A DNA stretch of 64,000 bases from Kitasatospora herbaricolor (GTDB lineage Bacteria > Actinomycetota > Actinomycetes > Streptomycetales > Streptomycetaceae), in contig NZ_JAUSVA010000002.1 of assembly GCF_030813695.1 (NCBI RefSeq), forward strand, positions 1,674,001-1,738,000. The letters are read 5' to 3'. Below the pieces are notes generated by a model. The model made no database searches. It was not told where the DNA came from and saw only the letters and a program-made list of their open reading frames with translations. Each line of letters starts with the position of its first letter. Position 1 is the stretch's first letter. Of the stretch, positions 16,544-25,927 are shown piece after piece. A program made the position numbers and the translations under genes.

Positions 16544-16923
16544 GCCAGGACCAGCTCCTCGGCGAGCGCCTGCAGGCGGTACCGCGCGCCGGCCAGGTTG
16601 CCGTCGGCGCGGTCCAGCCAGAGGTGCAGGGCGAGCCTGCTGTCGAAGACGGTGCTCACGAAGCAGAACAGGTGATAGCTTCGGCCACCCGTGACGATGA
16701 TGTCCTGAAGGGGGATCCTGACGTCGTTCTCGTCGGCGAATGTCGGACTGTCAGCAGCCGCACGCAGCAGGTCAGTTGCCTCCGCCGCCACCGCCTCGTG
16801 GTCCCCGTTGGGACTGTCCCCCGCGGCGCCGAGGGCAAGTCCGCTGCTCCAGTCGATCAGGCTCGCGCCGCGCGCTCCCGCTATCTCCATCGCCTGGGAC
16901 AGGCATTCGTCGATACCCGGCAC
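16540..16923 (-). CDS. Roadblock/LC7 domain protein
   Basis: The 127-residue protein starts at the GTG at 16923 with AAGGAG 8 nt upstream; a longer frame to 16974 lacks such a site. The sequence has GASLIDWSSGLALGAAG, a helix EATDLLRAAADS, IIVTGGRSYHLFCFV, and a closing helix ADGNLAGARYRLQALAEEL, the standard roadblock order. It is the first gene of an operon that contains two further roadblock proteins and a DUF4388-like protein. Confidence 0.85.
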   Translation of the reverse strand: MPGIDECLSQAMEIAGARGASLIDWSSGLALGAAGDSPNGDHEAVAAEATDLLRAAADSPTFADENDVRIPLQDIIVTGGRSYHLFCFVSTVFDSRLALHLWLDRADGNLAGARYRLQALAEELVLA

Positions 16924-17456
16924 ACGGGCTCCTTCTGAGGGTTTCGGCAGCAGGTCGCCGCTGAGCAGGCGCAACCTGGACCGCCATGTCGAGTCGCTGT
17001 TCCGACACGGAAGGCTACTCAGGGTTTCCGTATGACGAACATTCCATTGGCATATTCGATTGTGGGACGAATCTTTTCGGCCACTCTGGCGTGAGCCGTC
17101 AGCCCCACCAGGATCCGGAACCGGCAGGTAGGCCTACCCTCGGTAGACGTACCGTCACCTTCCGTCCCAGGTGGGGACCTTGGCCGATTCCGCCACCCGC
17201 GTGGAGGTTTTGGCGAGTCCGCATCGGTCGGATGGGATAGGAAAGACCTTCGCCCGGACGTGGGTTCGACCGTCGGCCGGGCGCCGGGCGGGCGCTCGAC
17301 GCGTGCGCCTGCTCCCGCCCGGGACGGACAACGACTCCGGTGTCACCACGGACACGGGCACCGGTACAGGTACGGACACCGGCACGAGCACGGACGCCGG
17401 CGCCTGCCCGCCCGCCCGCCCGCTCGCCGACGAAGGGCCCCCGGTTCGCGCGGGCG
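16924..17456. other. Intergenic region with AT-richer core and short tandem repeats
   Basis: No gene is seen. Bases 17025-17090 are clearly AT-richer than the surroundings and should contain the promoter of the leftward roadblock operon. Bases 17348-17400 consist of degenerate 6-bp units of the type GACACC/GGTACG (about eight). The region also ends the leftward AEC gene's upstream neighbour space. Small open frames here have poor codon bias. Confidence 0.5.
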
Positions 17457-18497
17457 TCAGTGCGGGGCCGAGCCCAGCACCCAGGCGGCTCCCGACAGGG
17501 TGACCATCGACAGCAGGGTGGAGTACAGCACCGAGTTGCGGGCCAGCACGGTGCTCAACTGGTACTGCCGGGCGTAGATGAACACGTTCTGCGCGGTCGG
17601 CAGCGCGGAACAGACCACCACCGCGAGCAGCTGGTGCGGGGGCAGCCGCAGGACGAGGCTGCCCACCGCGAAGGCCGCCAGCGGCTGCACCAGCGTCTTG
17701 ATCAACACGGACGCCCCGACCTCGGCCGGCAGGCCGGCCCCGACGGCGGCCGGGCGGCCGTGCAGCGACATGCCGAGCACCACCAGGGCGGTCGGCACGC
17801 CCGCGCCGCCGAGCAGTTCGCAGGAGTGGGCCAGGGTCTGCGGCAGGTGCCAGCCCACGGCCGAGACCGCGCCGCCGAGCCCCGAGGCCAGGATCACCGG
17901 GTTGCGCAAGGGCAGCAGCAGCATCCGGCGGGCCCGGTCGGATTTCGGGCGGGCCCCCGACCCGCGCCCCCCGGCGGCGGCGTCACCGTCCGCCCCGTCC
18001 GCGCACTCCGATCCGGCCCGCAGCGACCCGGCCCGCTCCGCTCCGGCGCTGCCCGCCTCCAGGGTGGTCAGGATGACCGGCGTGACCAGCAGGACCTGGA
18101 AGAGCAGCACCGGCGCGATGAAGGTCGCGTCGCCGAGCACCTGGACCGCCACCGGGATGCCCAGGTTGGCGGAGTTGACGTAGCCGGAGGCCATCGCGCT
18201 GATCGCCTGGTCGGCCGGCCGGCGGCCGAAGACCCAGCGGCTGACCGCGACGCCGAGCAGCGACGCCAGCACCGTGCCGGCCGCGAAGGCGAGCATCGAG
18301 GCGTTGGCGAAGGAGCCGAGCGGGGTCCGCGCCAGCATGCCGAACAACGCGGCGGGCATGGCCACATGGAAGACGAACCGGCCGAGGACGTCCTCGGCGT
18401 GCTCCCCCAGCAGTCCGGTCCGGGCCAGCAGGTAGCCGACGGCGGTGAGCACCCAGATCGGGACGAACGCGGAGAGCAGCGGGTACAGGGAGGGCAT
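17457..18497 (-). CDS. AEC (auxin efflux carrier)-family transporter
   Basis: The 346-residue protein is strongly hydrophobic, with ten predicted helices in two five-helix halves. It has the internal Asn/Gly/Pro signatures of the family (YVNSANLGIPVAV in the first half, SALPTAQNVFIYARQY in the second). A hydrophilic Gly/Ala-rich insert near residues 165-200 forms the central cytoplasmic loop. AEC carriers move organic anions such as malate or amino-acid-like weak acids across the membrane. It stands alone, with no partner that would indicate the substrate. Confidence 0.88.
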   Translation of the reverse strand: MPSLYPLLSAFVPIWVLTAVGYLLARTGLLGEHAEDVLGRFVFHVAMPAALFGMLARTPLGSFANASMLAFAAGTVLASLLGVAVSRWVFGRRPADQAISAMASGYVNSANLGIPVAVQVLGDATFIAPVLLFQVLLVTPVILTTLEAGSAGAERAGSLRAGSECADGADGDAAAGGRGSGARPKSDRARRMLLLPLRNPVILASGLGGAVSAVGWHLPQTLAHSCELLGGAGVPTALVVLGMSLHGRPAAVGAGLPAEVGASVLIKTLVQPLAAFAVGSLVLRLPPHQLLAVVVCSALPTAQNVFIYARQYQLSTVLARNSVLYSTLLSMVTLSGAAWVLGSAPH

Positions 18498-18740
18498 CGG
18501 TCCTCAGACGGTCGGGGAGCCGGCCGGGCACGGGGCGTCCGGCACCCGGCGGCCCGCACCCGCCGTCCGCCACACCCGCACCGCCGCGTCCGCCACCCTG
18601 CCGACCGGGCGGTTCACCGCCGCAGCATCGCAGACGTCCGCATTCCGGTCCATCCTGTTTCACCCTCGGCCGGTCGATAACCCGGAGCCCGGGCCACGAC
18701 GGGCGCCCGCCCCCCGGACTCGGCGGCGGGACGAGCCCCG

Positions 18741-18769
18741 TTGCGTCCCATTCCAGCGAGAGTTATAGT
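18741..18769 (+). promoter_or_regulatory. Sigma-70-type promoter
   Basis: TTGCGT (18741-18746) and TATAGT (18764-18769) are separated by 17 bp, 43 bp before the start of the epimerase-like gene. The region is AT-richer than its surroundings. Expected transcription start is near 18776. Confidence 0.6.
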
Positions 18770-18811
18770 CTCTAACAGTTGCAAGAGCACGTAGCAGAAA
18801 GCGGGAACGCC

Positions 18812-19807
18812 ATGTCCTCCACCACGCGCCGGCCGCACGTCGTCCTCGGTTCCGGTCCGGCCGGCAGCGCCCTCGCGGCCGAACTGGCCGGCCGGGGCCA
18901 CCGCGTCCGGCTGGTGAACCGCTCGGGCAGTGGGCCCGCCGTCACGGCGGCCACCCGGCCCCGCCCGGACGGAGCCGGCCCCGCCGCGGTCGAGCGGTAC
19001 GCCGCCGACGCGACCCGGCCCGAGGAGGTCCGGCGGGCCGTCGAGGGCGCCGCCGTCGTCCACCACTGCGTCAACGTCGACTACCACCTGCAGGCCGAGG
19101 TGCTGCCGCGGGTCCAGCAGGCCGTGCTCGGCGCGGTCGCGGACACCGGCGCGCGACTGGTCGTGCTGGACACGCTCTACCCGTACGGCGAGACCGGCGG
19201 CGAGGTGATGACCGAGTCCACCCCCTGGCGGGCGACCAGCCGCAAGGGGCGGATGCGGGCCCGGCTCGACGAGGCCTACCTCGACGCCCACCGCTCGGGC
19301 CGGGCCCGGGTGACGCTCGGGCGGTCGGCCGACTTCCTCGGCCCCGCGGTGATCAACTCCAGCCTGGGCGGGGCGGTCTTCCCCGCCGCGCTGACCGGCG
19401 GGGAGGTGCTCGGTCTGGGCGACATCGACCTGCCGCACAGCTACACGTACATCGGCGACGTCGCCGCCGGGCTGGCCACCCTGGCCGACCACCCCGGGGC
19501 GGACGGCCGGATCTGGCACCTGCCGACCGCGCCGGCCGTCACCACCCGGCAGATCCACCGCATGATCGCGGAGCGGGTCGGGCGCCCGCTGCAGACCTTC
19601 GTGCTGGACGAGCCCCGGCCGTTCGGCCCCTTCGACGAGACCTTCATGGCCGAGTACGCCGAGATGTTCTACCAGCACACCGAGCCGCAGATCCTGGACT
19701 CCTCGGCCTTCGAGCGGGAGTTCGGCGTCCGGCCCACGCCCCTCACGGCGGCGCTCGACGCCACCCTCGCCTGGTACCGCGGCGCACTGGCCACCCAGGC
19801 GGGCTGA
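18812..19807 (+). CDS. NAD-dependent epimerase/dehydratase-family protein
   Basis: The 331-residue protein starts at the ATG at 18812. A Rossmann glycine motif is near the N-terminus (VLGSGPAGSALAAEL), and an LVVLDTLYPYG segment replaces the usual Ser/Tyr region of extended SDRs. The later pattern ADFLGPAVINSSLGG and DLPHSYTYIGDVAAGLATLA resembles sugar-nucleotide epimerases and NmrA-like proteins. The YxxxK catalytic pair is not obvious, so it may bind NAD(P) without a classical SDR reaction. Monocistronic under its own promoter; convergent with gltD. Confidence 0.78.
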   Translation: MSSTTRRPHVVLGSGPAGSALAAELAGRGHRVRLVNRSGSGPAVTAATRPRPDGAGPAAVERYAADATRPEEVRRAVEGAAVVHHCVNVDYHLQAEVLPRVQQAVLGAVADTGARLVVLDTLYPYGETGGEVMTESTPWRATSRKGRMRARLDEAYLDAHRSGRARVTLGRSADFLGPAVINSSLGGAVFPAALTGGEVLGLGDIDLPHSYTYIGDVAAGLATLADHPGADGRIWHLPTAPAVTTRQIHRMIAERVGRPLQTFVLDEPRPFGPFDETFMAEYAEMFYQHTEPQILDSSAFEREFGVRPTPLTAALDATLAWYRGALATQAG

Positions 19808-19896
19808 CCCGCCGGACGGCCCGGACGGCCCCGACGGGCAGCGGACGAGCGGCCGGCGGCCGGGAACACCGGGGACCGGCGGCCGGAGGACGACCG

Positions 19897-21516
<1,620 letters not shown>

Positions 21517-21777
21517 CGCAGACCTCCTCGCAGGGGTCGCGCCGGACATCGCCACCGTACGCCCGGTATGCCCGGTTTATCCGAGCCTGGAACCCTCCGG
21601 CGACATCCGGCCCCGCCGTACCCGACGCCCCCTCCCGGCACGGCCGGCATCAGTGGATACATACGGTAGTCGGTTCATCACTTCACGTGTGACGCAGCAC
21701 ACAGTCATGACATGTACACGGTGTGCAATACTCGCCGAAGCACATCCAGTGCCTTCATTTACAAGGGAGTTGATGAA

Positions 21778-22230
21778 ATGCGCGCTCGGATCGCAGCCCT
21801 GACGGTCGTTTCGGCAGGACTGACCCTGGCCATGGCCGGCCCGTCGTGGGCCGCCCCGACCCCGTCGACCATCACGACGGCGAGCACCTCGGCCTCAACC
21901 GCCGCCTCGATCCCGCCCGGCGCCGCGTGTCCGGCCCAGGTGAACCGGCCCTGCGCCTGGCAGGAGCGGAGCGAGCGCGGCGTCCTCGGCAGCGCCCAGG
22001 TCACCGCCGAGCACCCGGGGCAGCTGACCCTGGTCCGGGTCGACGTCAAGATCCAGCGGGCCTGGGGCAGCCCGTGGGAGACGGTGGCCTCCTCGACCCG
22101 GCTGCAGTACGGGTCCGTGCGGGTCAGCACCCCGCAGGTCAGTGCCCTCGGCCCGATCGTCGTCTGCGCGACCGGCGGCCCGGCCCTGCAGCCCGCGTTG
22201 CAGTCGACCACCTGCACCACCCCGCACTGA
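21778..22230 (+). CDS. Small secreted protein of unknown function
   Basis: The 150-residue protein starts at the ATG at 21778 after AAGGGAG. A signal peptide spans residues 1-26 (ending GPSWA-AP). A Thr/Ser-rich linker follows, then a compact domain with four Cys (two near ACPAQVNRPCAW, two near the C-terminus in VVCATGG and TTCTTPH) that could form two disulfides. No family was recognised. The upstream 100 bp are AT-richer and carry a TCATGACATG element, suggesting a dedicated promoter. Confidence 0.75.
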   Translation: MRARIAALTVVSAGLTLAMAGPSWAAPTPSTITTASTSASTAASIPPGAACPAQVNRPCAWQERSERGVLGSAQVTAEHPGQLTLVRVDVKIQRAWGSPWETVASSTRLQYGSVRVSTPQVSALGPIVVCATGGPALQPALQSTTCTTPH

Positions 22231-22406
22231 CCGGCCCGCCCGGGCCGCCCTGCCTGCGGGCCCGGCGGCCGGCTCAAGACAGAGGGCCCACGGCAGGGGG
22301 CTGACGGCCGACGGCCGACCGGCGACCGGCGACCGGCGACCGCGCAAGCGGGTGAACCTCACGCCGGAGGCGTAGCCCCGGCCCCGGGTGTCGCGTTGAG
22401 GCGGGC

Positions 22407-22847
22407 GTGAGCAGCAGCCCCGGAGAGCACCAAGGCCGGCCCGGACGACGCCAGGCCTGGTCGCCCATGCTCCCCTACGACGCCCGTCCACCGGACGGTC
22501 CGCCCGACCCGACCCGGCCCGCCGGCGGGGCCGGCACCGGCCGAGCCGGGTTCGGCCTGGCGGGATCCGGCCCGACGGCGGGCCGGCGCCCGCTCGCGGG
22601 CGCCGAGGACACCGTCCACCTCAGCAGCGCCCAGGACACCCTCCAGGTGATCGCCAACGCCGACCGCTGGGCGCAGCTGACCTACGCCCTGGACGACGCG
22701 CTGGTCCCGCTCGCCGTCGGCGACGTCGACGCGCTGCGCCACCTGGCCAAACTGGAGCAGCCCGTGCTGGACGCCCTGACCCGCTGGATCGGCACCGCGA
22801 ACCGGGGCCGGCTGCCGTCCGGGCCCACCGGCGGCCTCCCGGGCTGA
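22407..22847 (+). CDS. Hypothetical protein
   Basis: This is a 146-codon frame from GTG at 22407 behind GAGGCGGG; an ATG at 22467 is an alternative start. The first 65 residues are Pro/Gly/Arg-rich and probably disordered. Residues about 70-130 form a convincing helical domain (SSAQDTLQVIANADRWAQLTYALDDALVPLAVGD). No family was recognised. It is followed by a strong hairpin terminator, which supports it being a real transcription unit. Confidence 0.6.
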   Translation: MSSSPGEHQGRPGRRQAWSPMLPYDARPPDGPPDPTRPAGGAGTGRAGFGLAGSGPTAGRRPLAGAEDTVHLSSAQDTLQVIANADRWAQLTYALDDALVPLAVGDVDALRHLAKLEQPVLDALTRWIGTANRGRLPSGPTGGLPG

Positions 22848-22855
22848 CCCGCCCG

Positions 22856-22905
22856 CGGCGCCCGTTCCCCGGCCAGGACCTCCCCGGCCGGGGGAGCGGG
22901 CGCCG
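22856..22905 (+). terminator. Strong hairpin terminator
   Basis: CGGCGCCCG-TTCCCCGGCC and GGCCGGGGGA-GCGGGCGCCG are complementary over about 19 bp with one bulge. The hairpin lies just after the hypothetical gene that ends at 22847. Confidence 0.7.
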
Positions 22906-22994
22906 TGTGGTGCCCGGCGGGCCGGAGGAGGACAGTGGAATACAGCGCGGTCGGCGGACGGAGGCAGCCAGGGGGTGAGATCGGGAGGCCCGCG

Positions 22995-23687
22995 ATGACC
23001 TTTGTACAGATCGTCGAGTGCCGTACGGAGCAGCCGGACGAACTGAACCGGCTGATGGACACCTGGATCGAGCAGACCCAGGGCAGGCGCACCGCCACCC
23101 ACAGCATGGTGGGGAAGGACCGGGACGACGCCCAGCACGTCGTGGAGATCATCGAATTCCCCTCGTACGAGGCGGCGATGCGCAACTCCGGTCTGCCGGA
23201 GACGGACCGGATCTTCCGCGAGATGGTGGCGCTCTGCCAGGAGCCGCCCACCTTCACCAACCTCGACCTGGTCCGCGACGATCAGTTCCACAAGGAGGCG
23301 GCCCGCCGTCTGCTGATGGACCCGTCGACGGGTGACATGACCGTCCTCGACGAACTCCTCGCGCCGGACTACTGCGACCACGACCCGACGACGGACGGCG
23401 ACACGGTCGGCCCGGCCGCCGTCAAGCGGATGATCGAGGGCTACCGCACGGCCTTCGACTTCACCTTCGACATCCAGAGCCAGATCGCCGACGGCGACCA
23501 GGTGGCCAGCCGCTGGATGTGGCGCGGCACGCACGTCGGCGAGTACATGGGCATGGCTCCCACCAACAAGACCATCGAGTGCGCCGGGATGACGATCTTC
23601 CGGTTCGAGGACGGCATGGTGAAGGAAGGCTGGTGGAGCTGGGACGCCGTGGCGATGATGCGTCAGATGGGCATGATGCCCTCCTGA
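22995..23687 (+). CDS. SnoaL-like/ester cyclase-family protein with N-terminal ferredoxin-like domain
   Basis: The 230-residue protein starts at the ATG at 22995 behind GGGAGG. Residues 1-95 (TFVQIVECRTEQPDELNRLMD, HVVEIIEFPSYEAAM) look like an antibiotic-monooxygenase-type alpha+beta dimer fold. Residues 100-230 are a SnoaL-like domain (PDYCDHDPTTDG, WMWRGTHVGEYMGMAPTNKTIECAGMTIFRFEDGMVKEGWWSWD). SnoaL-like folds include polyketide cyclases and many small-molecule binding proteins. No polyketide genes are nearby, so a cyclase role is not supported. Confidence 0.8.
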   Translation: MTFVQIVECRTEQPDELNRLMDTWIEQTQGRRTATHSMVGKDRDDAQHVVEIIEFPSYEAAMRNSGLPETDRIFREMVALCQEPPTFTNLDLVRDDQFHKEAARRLLMDPSTGDMTVLDELLAPDYCDHDPTTDGDTVGPAAVKRMIEGYRTAFDFTFDIQSQIADGDQVASRWMWRGTHVGEYMGMAPTNKTIECAGMTIFRFEDGMVKEGWWSWDAVAMMRQMGMMPS

Positions 23688-23762
23688 GAAACGCCGGAGA
23701 AGGGCGGACGGCGGACGCCGCCCGGGCGCGGAGGCTCGGGGGCGCGGCACCGGCGGTGCCGT

Positions 23763-24296
23763 TCAGCCGCCGGTGCCGATCCTCAGCTGGAGGGCGGGGA
23801 AGCGCGGGGCCGCGAAGCCCAGCGAGCGGTACAGCCCCGCGCCGTCGGCGGTGGCGTTCAGGTTGACCACCCTCACTCCGGTGTCCTCGGTGAACCAGGC
23901 CAGCAGGGCTTCCAGGCAGGCCCGCGCGTGGCCGCGCCCCCGCCGGCTCGGGTCGGTGCTGACGTTGAAGACGTGCCCGTGCAGGCCGCTGGGGTTGGCC
24001 GGCCCGGGGGCGTGCCGGTCGCAGCTGCCCACCGCACAGCTGACGACGCCCAGTTCGAGGTCCTCCACCAGGAAGGCCGCGAACTCCTCGGGCCGGCCGA
24101 GGCGTTCGACGAACCAGGCGTGGGCGTCGGCCCGCCACGGTGCCTGCTCCGGCCCGACCGGGATGTCCATGGCCTCCAGCATCAGCGCGCGCAGGCGGAC
24201 CAGCGCGGGGGCGTCCTCGGCGGTGGCCCGCCGCAGCCGGGCCTCCCCGGTAGGTACCCGGGCCTCCCCGGCGGGCGGCGGATCGATCTCCCTCAT
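23763..24296 (-). CDS. GNAT-family N-acetyltransferase
   Basis: The product is 177 residues from the ATG at 24296. It has the GNAT pattern: N-terminal LRRATAEDAPALVRLR, the acetyl-CoA loop VSTDPSRRGRGHARACLEALLAW (motif A, R/Q-x-x-G-x-G/A), VVNLNATADGAGLYRSLGF and a C-terminal strand. The acceptor is not evident. It is transcribed leftwards and is preceded on the same strand by the SRPBCC gene with an 82-bp gap. Confidence 0.85.
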   Translation of the reverse strand: MREIDPPPAGEARVPTGEARLRRATAEDAPALVRLRALMLEAMDIPVGPEQAPWRADAHAWFVERLGRPEEFAAFLVEDLELGVVSCAVGSCDRHAPGPANPSGLHGHVFNVSTDPSRRGRGHARACLEALLAWFTEDTGVRVVNLNATADGAGLYRSLGFAAPRFPALQLRIGTGG

Positions 24297-24378
24297 GCGA
24301 CGCCATTGTGCCCCCCGCACCCGACCCGGTCGGCTGCGGGTGCACGCCGCCCCGCGGCGCGGACCGCCGGTGCGGGCG

Positions 24379-24882
24379 TCAGCGCCCGGCGGCCCCGGCC
24401 ATCGCGCGCAGGGTGACCGTCATGTTCCGGCGGAGCTGGGCGAGCCGCCCGGCGATCACCGCCGGGCCGTCGCCGGCCCCCTCCCGCAGGCCGGTCAGCC
24501 CCGGCCCGTGCGTGAAGGTCTGCGTGACCAGCGTCCCCTCCCCCGCTGCCCGCAGGTCGTAGCGCCAGAGCGACCCGGGCCGGTCCACGTCCCGCTGGTC
24601 GTCGAGCACCACCCAGGCGAACACGGACGGGCGGTCCGCCGCCGTCACCACGCACTCGACCGTCGCGACGAAGCCGTCCGGGTACTCGTTCCGGGCCCGG
24701 AACCGGTCCCCCGCGCGCGGCACCGCGCCCGCCCGCGAGGTCCAGTCCGCCCGGACGCACTCCGGGCTCCACTCGCCGATCCGGGTGACGTCGCCGATCA
24801 GGTCCCAGACCCGCTCCGGCGACAGGTCCATGGTCATCGCCACCCGGGTCGTGGCGCCGGTGACCAGGTCGTCCGAGGTCAT
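24379..24882 (-). CDS. SRPBCC/START-like (polyketide cyclase or AHSA1-type) protein
   Basis: The 167-residue protein has the helix-grip layout: N-terminal strand TTRVAMTMDLSPERVWDLIGDVTRIGEWSPECVRADW, several beta strands, and a long C-terminal helix (AGRLAQLRRNMTVTLRAMA). These small proteins bind hydrophobic ligands. The segment RVWDLIGDVTRIGEWSPE is typical of the SRPBCC family. Specific ligand unknown. Divergent from alkB with a 131-bp gap. Confidence 0.83.
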   Translation of the reverse strand: MTSDDLVTGATTRVAMTMDLSPERVWDLIGDVTRIGEWSPECVRADWTSRAGAVPRAGDRFRARNEYPDGFVATVECVVTAADRPSVFAWVVLDDQRDVDRPGSLWRYDLRAAGEGTLVTQTFTHGPGLTGLREGAGDGPAVIAGRLAQLRRNMTVTLRAMAGAAGR

Positions 24883-25013
24883 CGCCGTGCCTCCGCTCCT
24901 CGCCGCCGCCGAACGGCGGCCGGTGGGGGCAAGCTACCGGACCGGTCGGACATCGCGAGCGGCCCGTGATTGCCGTTCGTGCATATGTTCGATTTCGGGC
25001 GTAGGGTGGATCC

Positions 25014-25643
25014 ATGACCATCCAGCTGCAGGGCAGCCTTCTCGACGGGACGGACGAGATCGGGCTCCGCCCGCTGACGGCCGTCCGCCGCACCGAGCTC
25101 GGCGCCGGGGCCTGGGTCGACGTGCTGCCGGGCTGGCTGACCGGCGCCGACGAGCTGTTCGAACAGCTCGTCGTGGACGTGCCCTGGCAGGCGGAGCAAC
25201 GGCAGATGTACGAGCGGGTGGTCCGCGTGCCGCGCCTGCTGGCCTACTACCGGGAGGGGCGCGAGCTGCCGCACCCGGTACTGGCGCAGGCCCGGTCGGC
25301 GCTGAGCGCGCACTACGCCGGCGAGCTCGGGGAGCCGTTCGTCAGCGCCGGGCTCTGCTACTACCGGGACGGCCGGGACAGCGTGGCCTGGCACGGGGAC
25401 CGGATCGGACGCGGCGACCGGGAGGACACCATGGTCGCGATCGTGTCGGTCGGCGAGCCGCGCGCACTGCTGCTGCGACCCCGGTCGGGCGGGGGTGCCG
25501 GCGTGCGGCACCTGCTGGGGCACGGTGACCTGCTGGTCATGGGCGGGTCCTGCCAGCGCACCTGGGAGCATGCCGTCCCCAAGACGAGCCGGCCGGTGGG
25601 GCCGCGGATCAGCGTCCAGTTCCGCCCGAGCGGGGTGAACTGA
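25014..25643 (+). CDS. AlkB-family Fe(II)/2-oxoglutarate dioxygenase
   Basis: The 209-residue protein has the full AlkB active-site set: HxD at 127/129 in AWHGDRIG, distal His about 186 in WEHAVPK, and the RxxxxxR pair (198 and 204 in RISVQFR) that binds 2-oxoglutarate. AlkB enzymes oxidatively remove methyl groups from DNA or RNA bases. Length and the YYRDGRDSVAWHGD stretch fit the short ALKBH2/3-like bacterial group. It is transcribed alone; the tRNA-like element on the opposite strand begins 36 bp after its stop. Confidence 0.88.
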   Translation: MTIQLQGSLLDGTDEIGLRPLTAVRRTELGAGAWVDVLPGWLTGADELFEQLVVDVPWQAEQRQMYERVVRVPRLLAYYREGRELPHPVLAQARSALSAHYAGELGEPFVSAGLCYYRDGRDSVAWHGDRIGRGDREDTMVAIVSVGEPRALLLRPRSGGGAGVRHLLGHGDLLVMGGSCQRTWEHAVPKTSRPVGPRISVQFRPSGVN

Positions 25644-25678
25644 CGGGCTCCGGGAGCGGGCACCGGGCCGGAAAAGAT

Positions 25679-25751
25679 TGGAGCGCCGGGCCCGATTCGA
25701 ACGGACTCTTCCTACTGAAAGTAGGACGTGCTCCACCAGCACCACCGACGC
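25679..25751 (-). tRNA. tRNA-like element, copy 1 (UUC anticodon if read as a cloverleaf)
   Basis: On the minus strand from 25751 the sequence folds as a full cloverleaf. The acceptor is GCGTCGG with CCGGCGC (one G-U). The D-arm is GTGC/GCAC with loop TGGTGGA. The anticodon arm is TCCTA/TAGGA with loop CTTTCAG. The T-arm is GTCCG/CGGGC with loop TTCGAAT. Discriminator T and encoded CCA complete it. The variable loop is only 3 nt. The second copy at 44893-44965 has C-G instead of this T-A pair at the base of the anticodon stem, a compensatory change that supports selection on structure. Discriminator T and the short variable loop are atypical for tRNA-Glu, so decoding function is doubtful. Confidence 0.6.
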
Positions 25752-25788
25752 GTGGCCGAAGATCAATCTCTCGGCGACATGAATACTA
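25752..25788 (-). promoter_or_regulatory. Conserved leader of tRNA-like copy 1 (-10 box and hairpin)
   Basis: Reading the minus strand, a TAGTAT box (25783-25788) lies 31 nt upstream of the tRNA-like 5' end. A small hairpin GCCGA/TCGGC (25755-25775) lies between. Copy 2 has TAGTGT at 32 nt and a hairpin in the same place, so the leader is conserved with the element. No clear -35 box. Confidence 0.45.
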
Positions 25789-25927
25789 GCAGCTCATCGG
25801 GGTGCTCCGATCATCCTGCCGGTCATCCACCGCCCGACGGCCCGGACCCCGGGCCCGGTCTCCCCGCCCGGGAAGCGGCGGGGAGACCGGGCCGGGGTCG
25901 GCCCGGCGGGCTACAGTCCGGCGGGCT

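Noticed and set aside
14359..16923. Conservon (cvnABCD)
   Set aside because: Only the roadblock-type component is present. No sensor ATPase of CvnA type, DUF742 or Ras-like GTPase gene was found.
17348..17400. CRISPR-like array of short repeats
   Set aside because: The units are 6 bp and degenerate with no spacers; this is a microsatellite-like tract.
22995..24882. Polyketide biosynthesis cluster suggested by SnoaL-like and SRPBCC proteins
   Set aside because: No ketosynthase, acyl carrier protein or other biosynthetic enzyme is nearby, and both folds are common outside polyketide pathways.
24879..25766. Minus-strand 295-codon frame crossing alkB and tRNA-like copy 1, and a similar frame at 44750-45028
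   Set aside because: The shared peptide (VGRVRSNRARRSNLF) comes from the conserved tRNA-like RNA read as protein. AlkB occupies the other strand with all catalytic residues.
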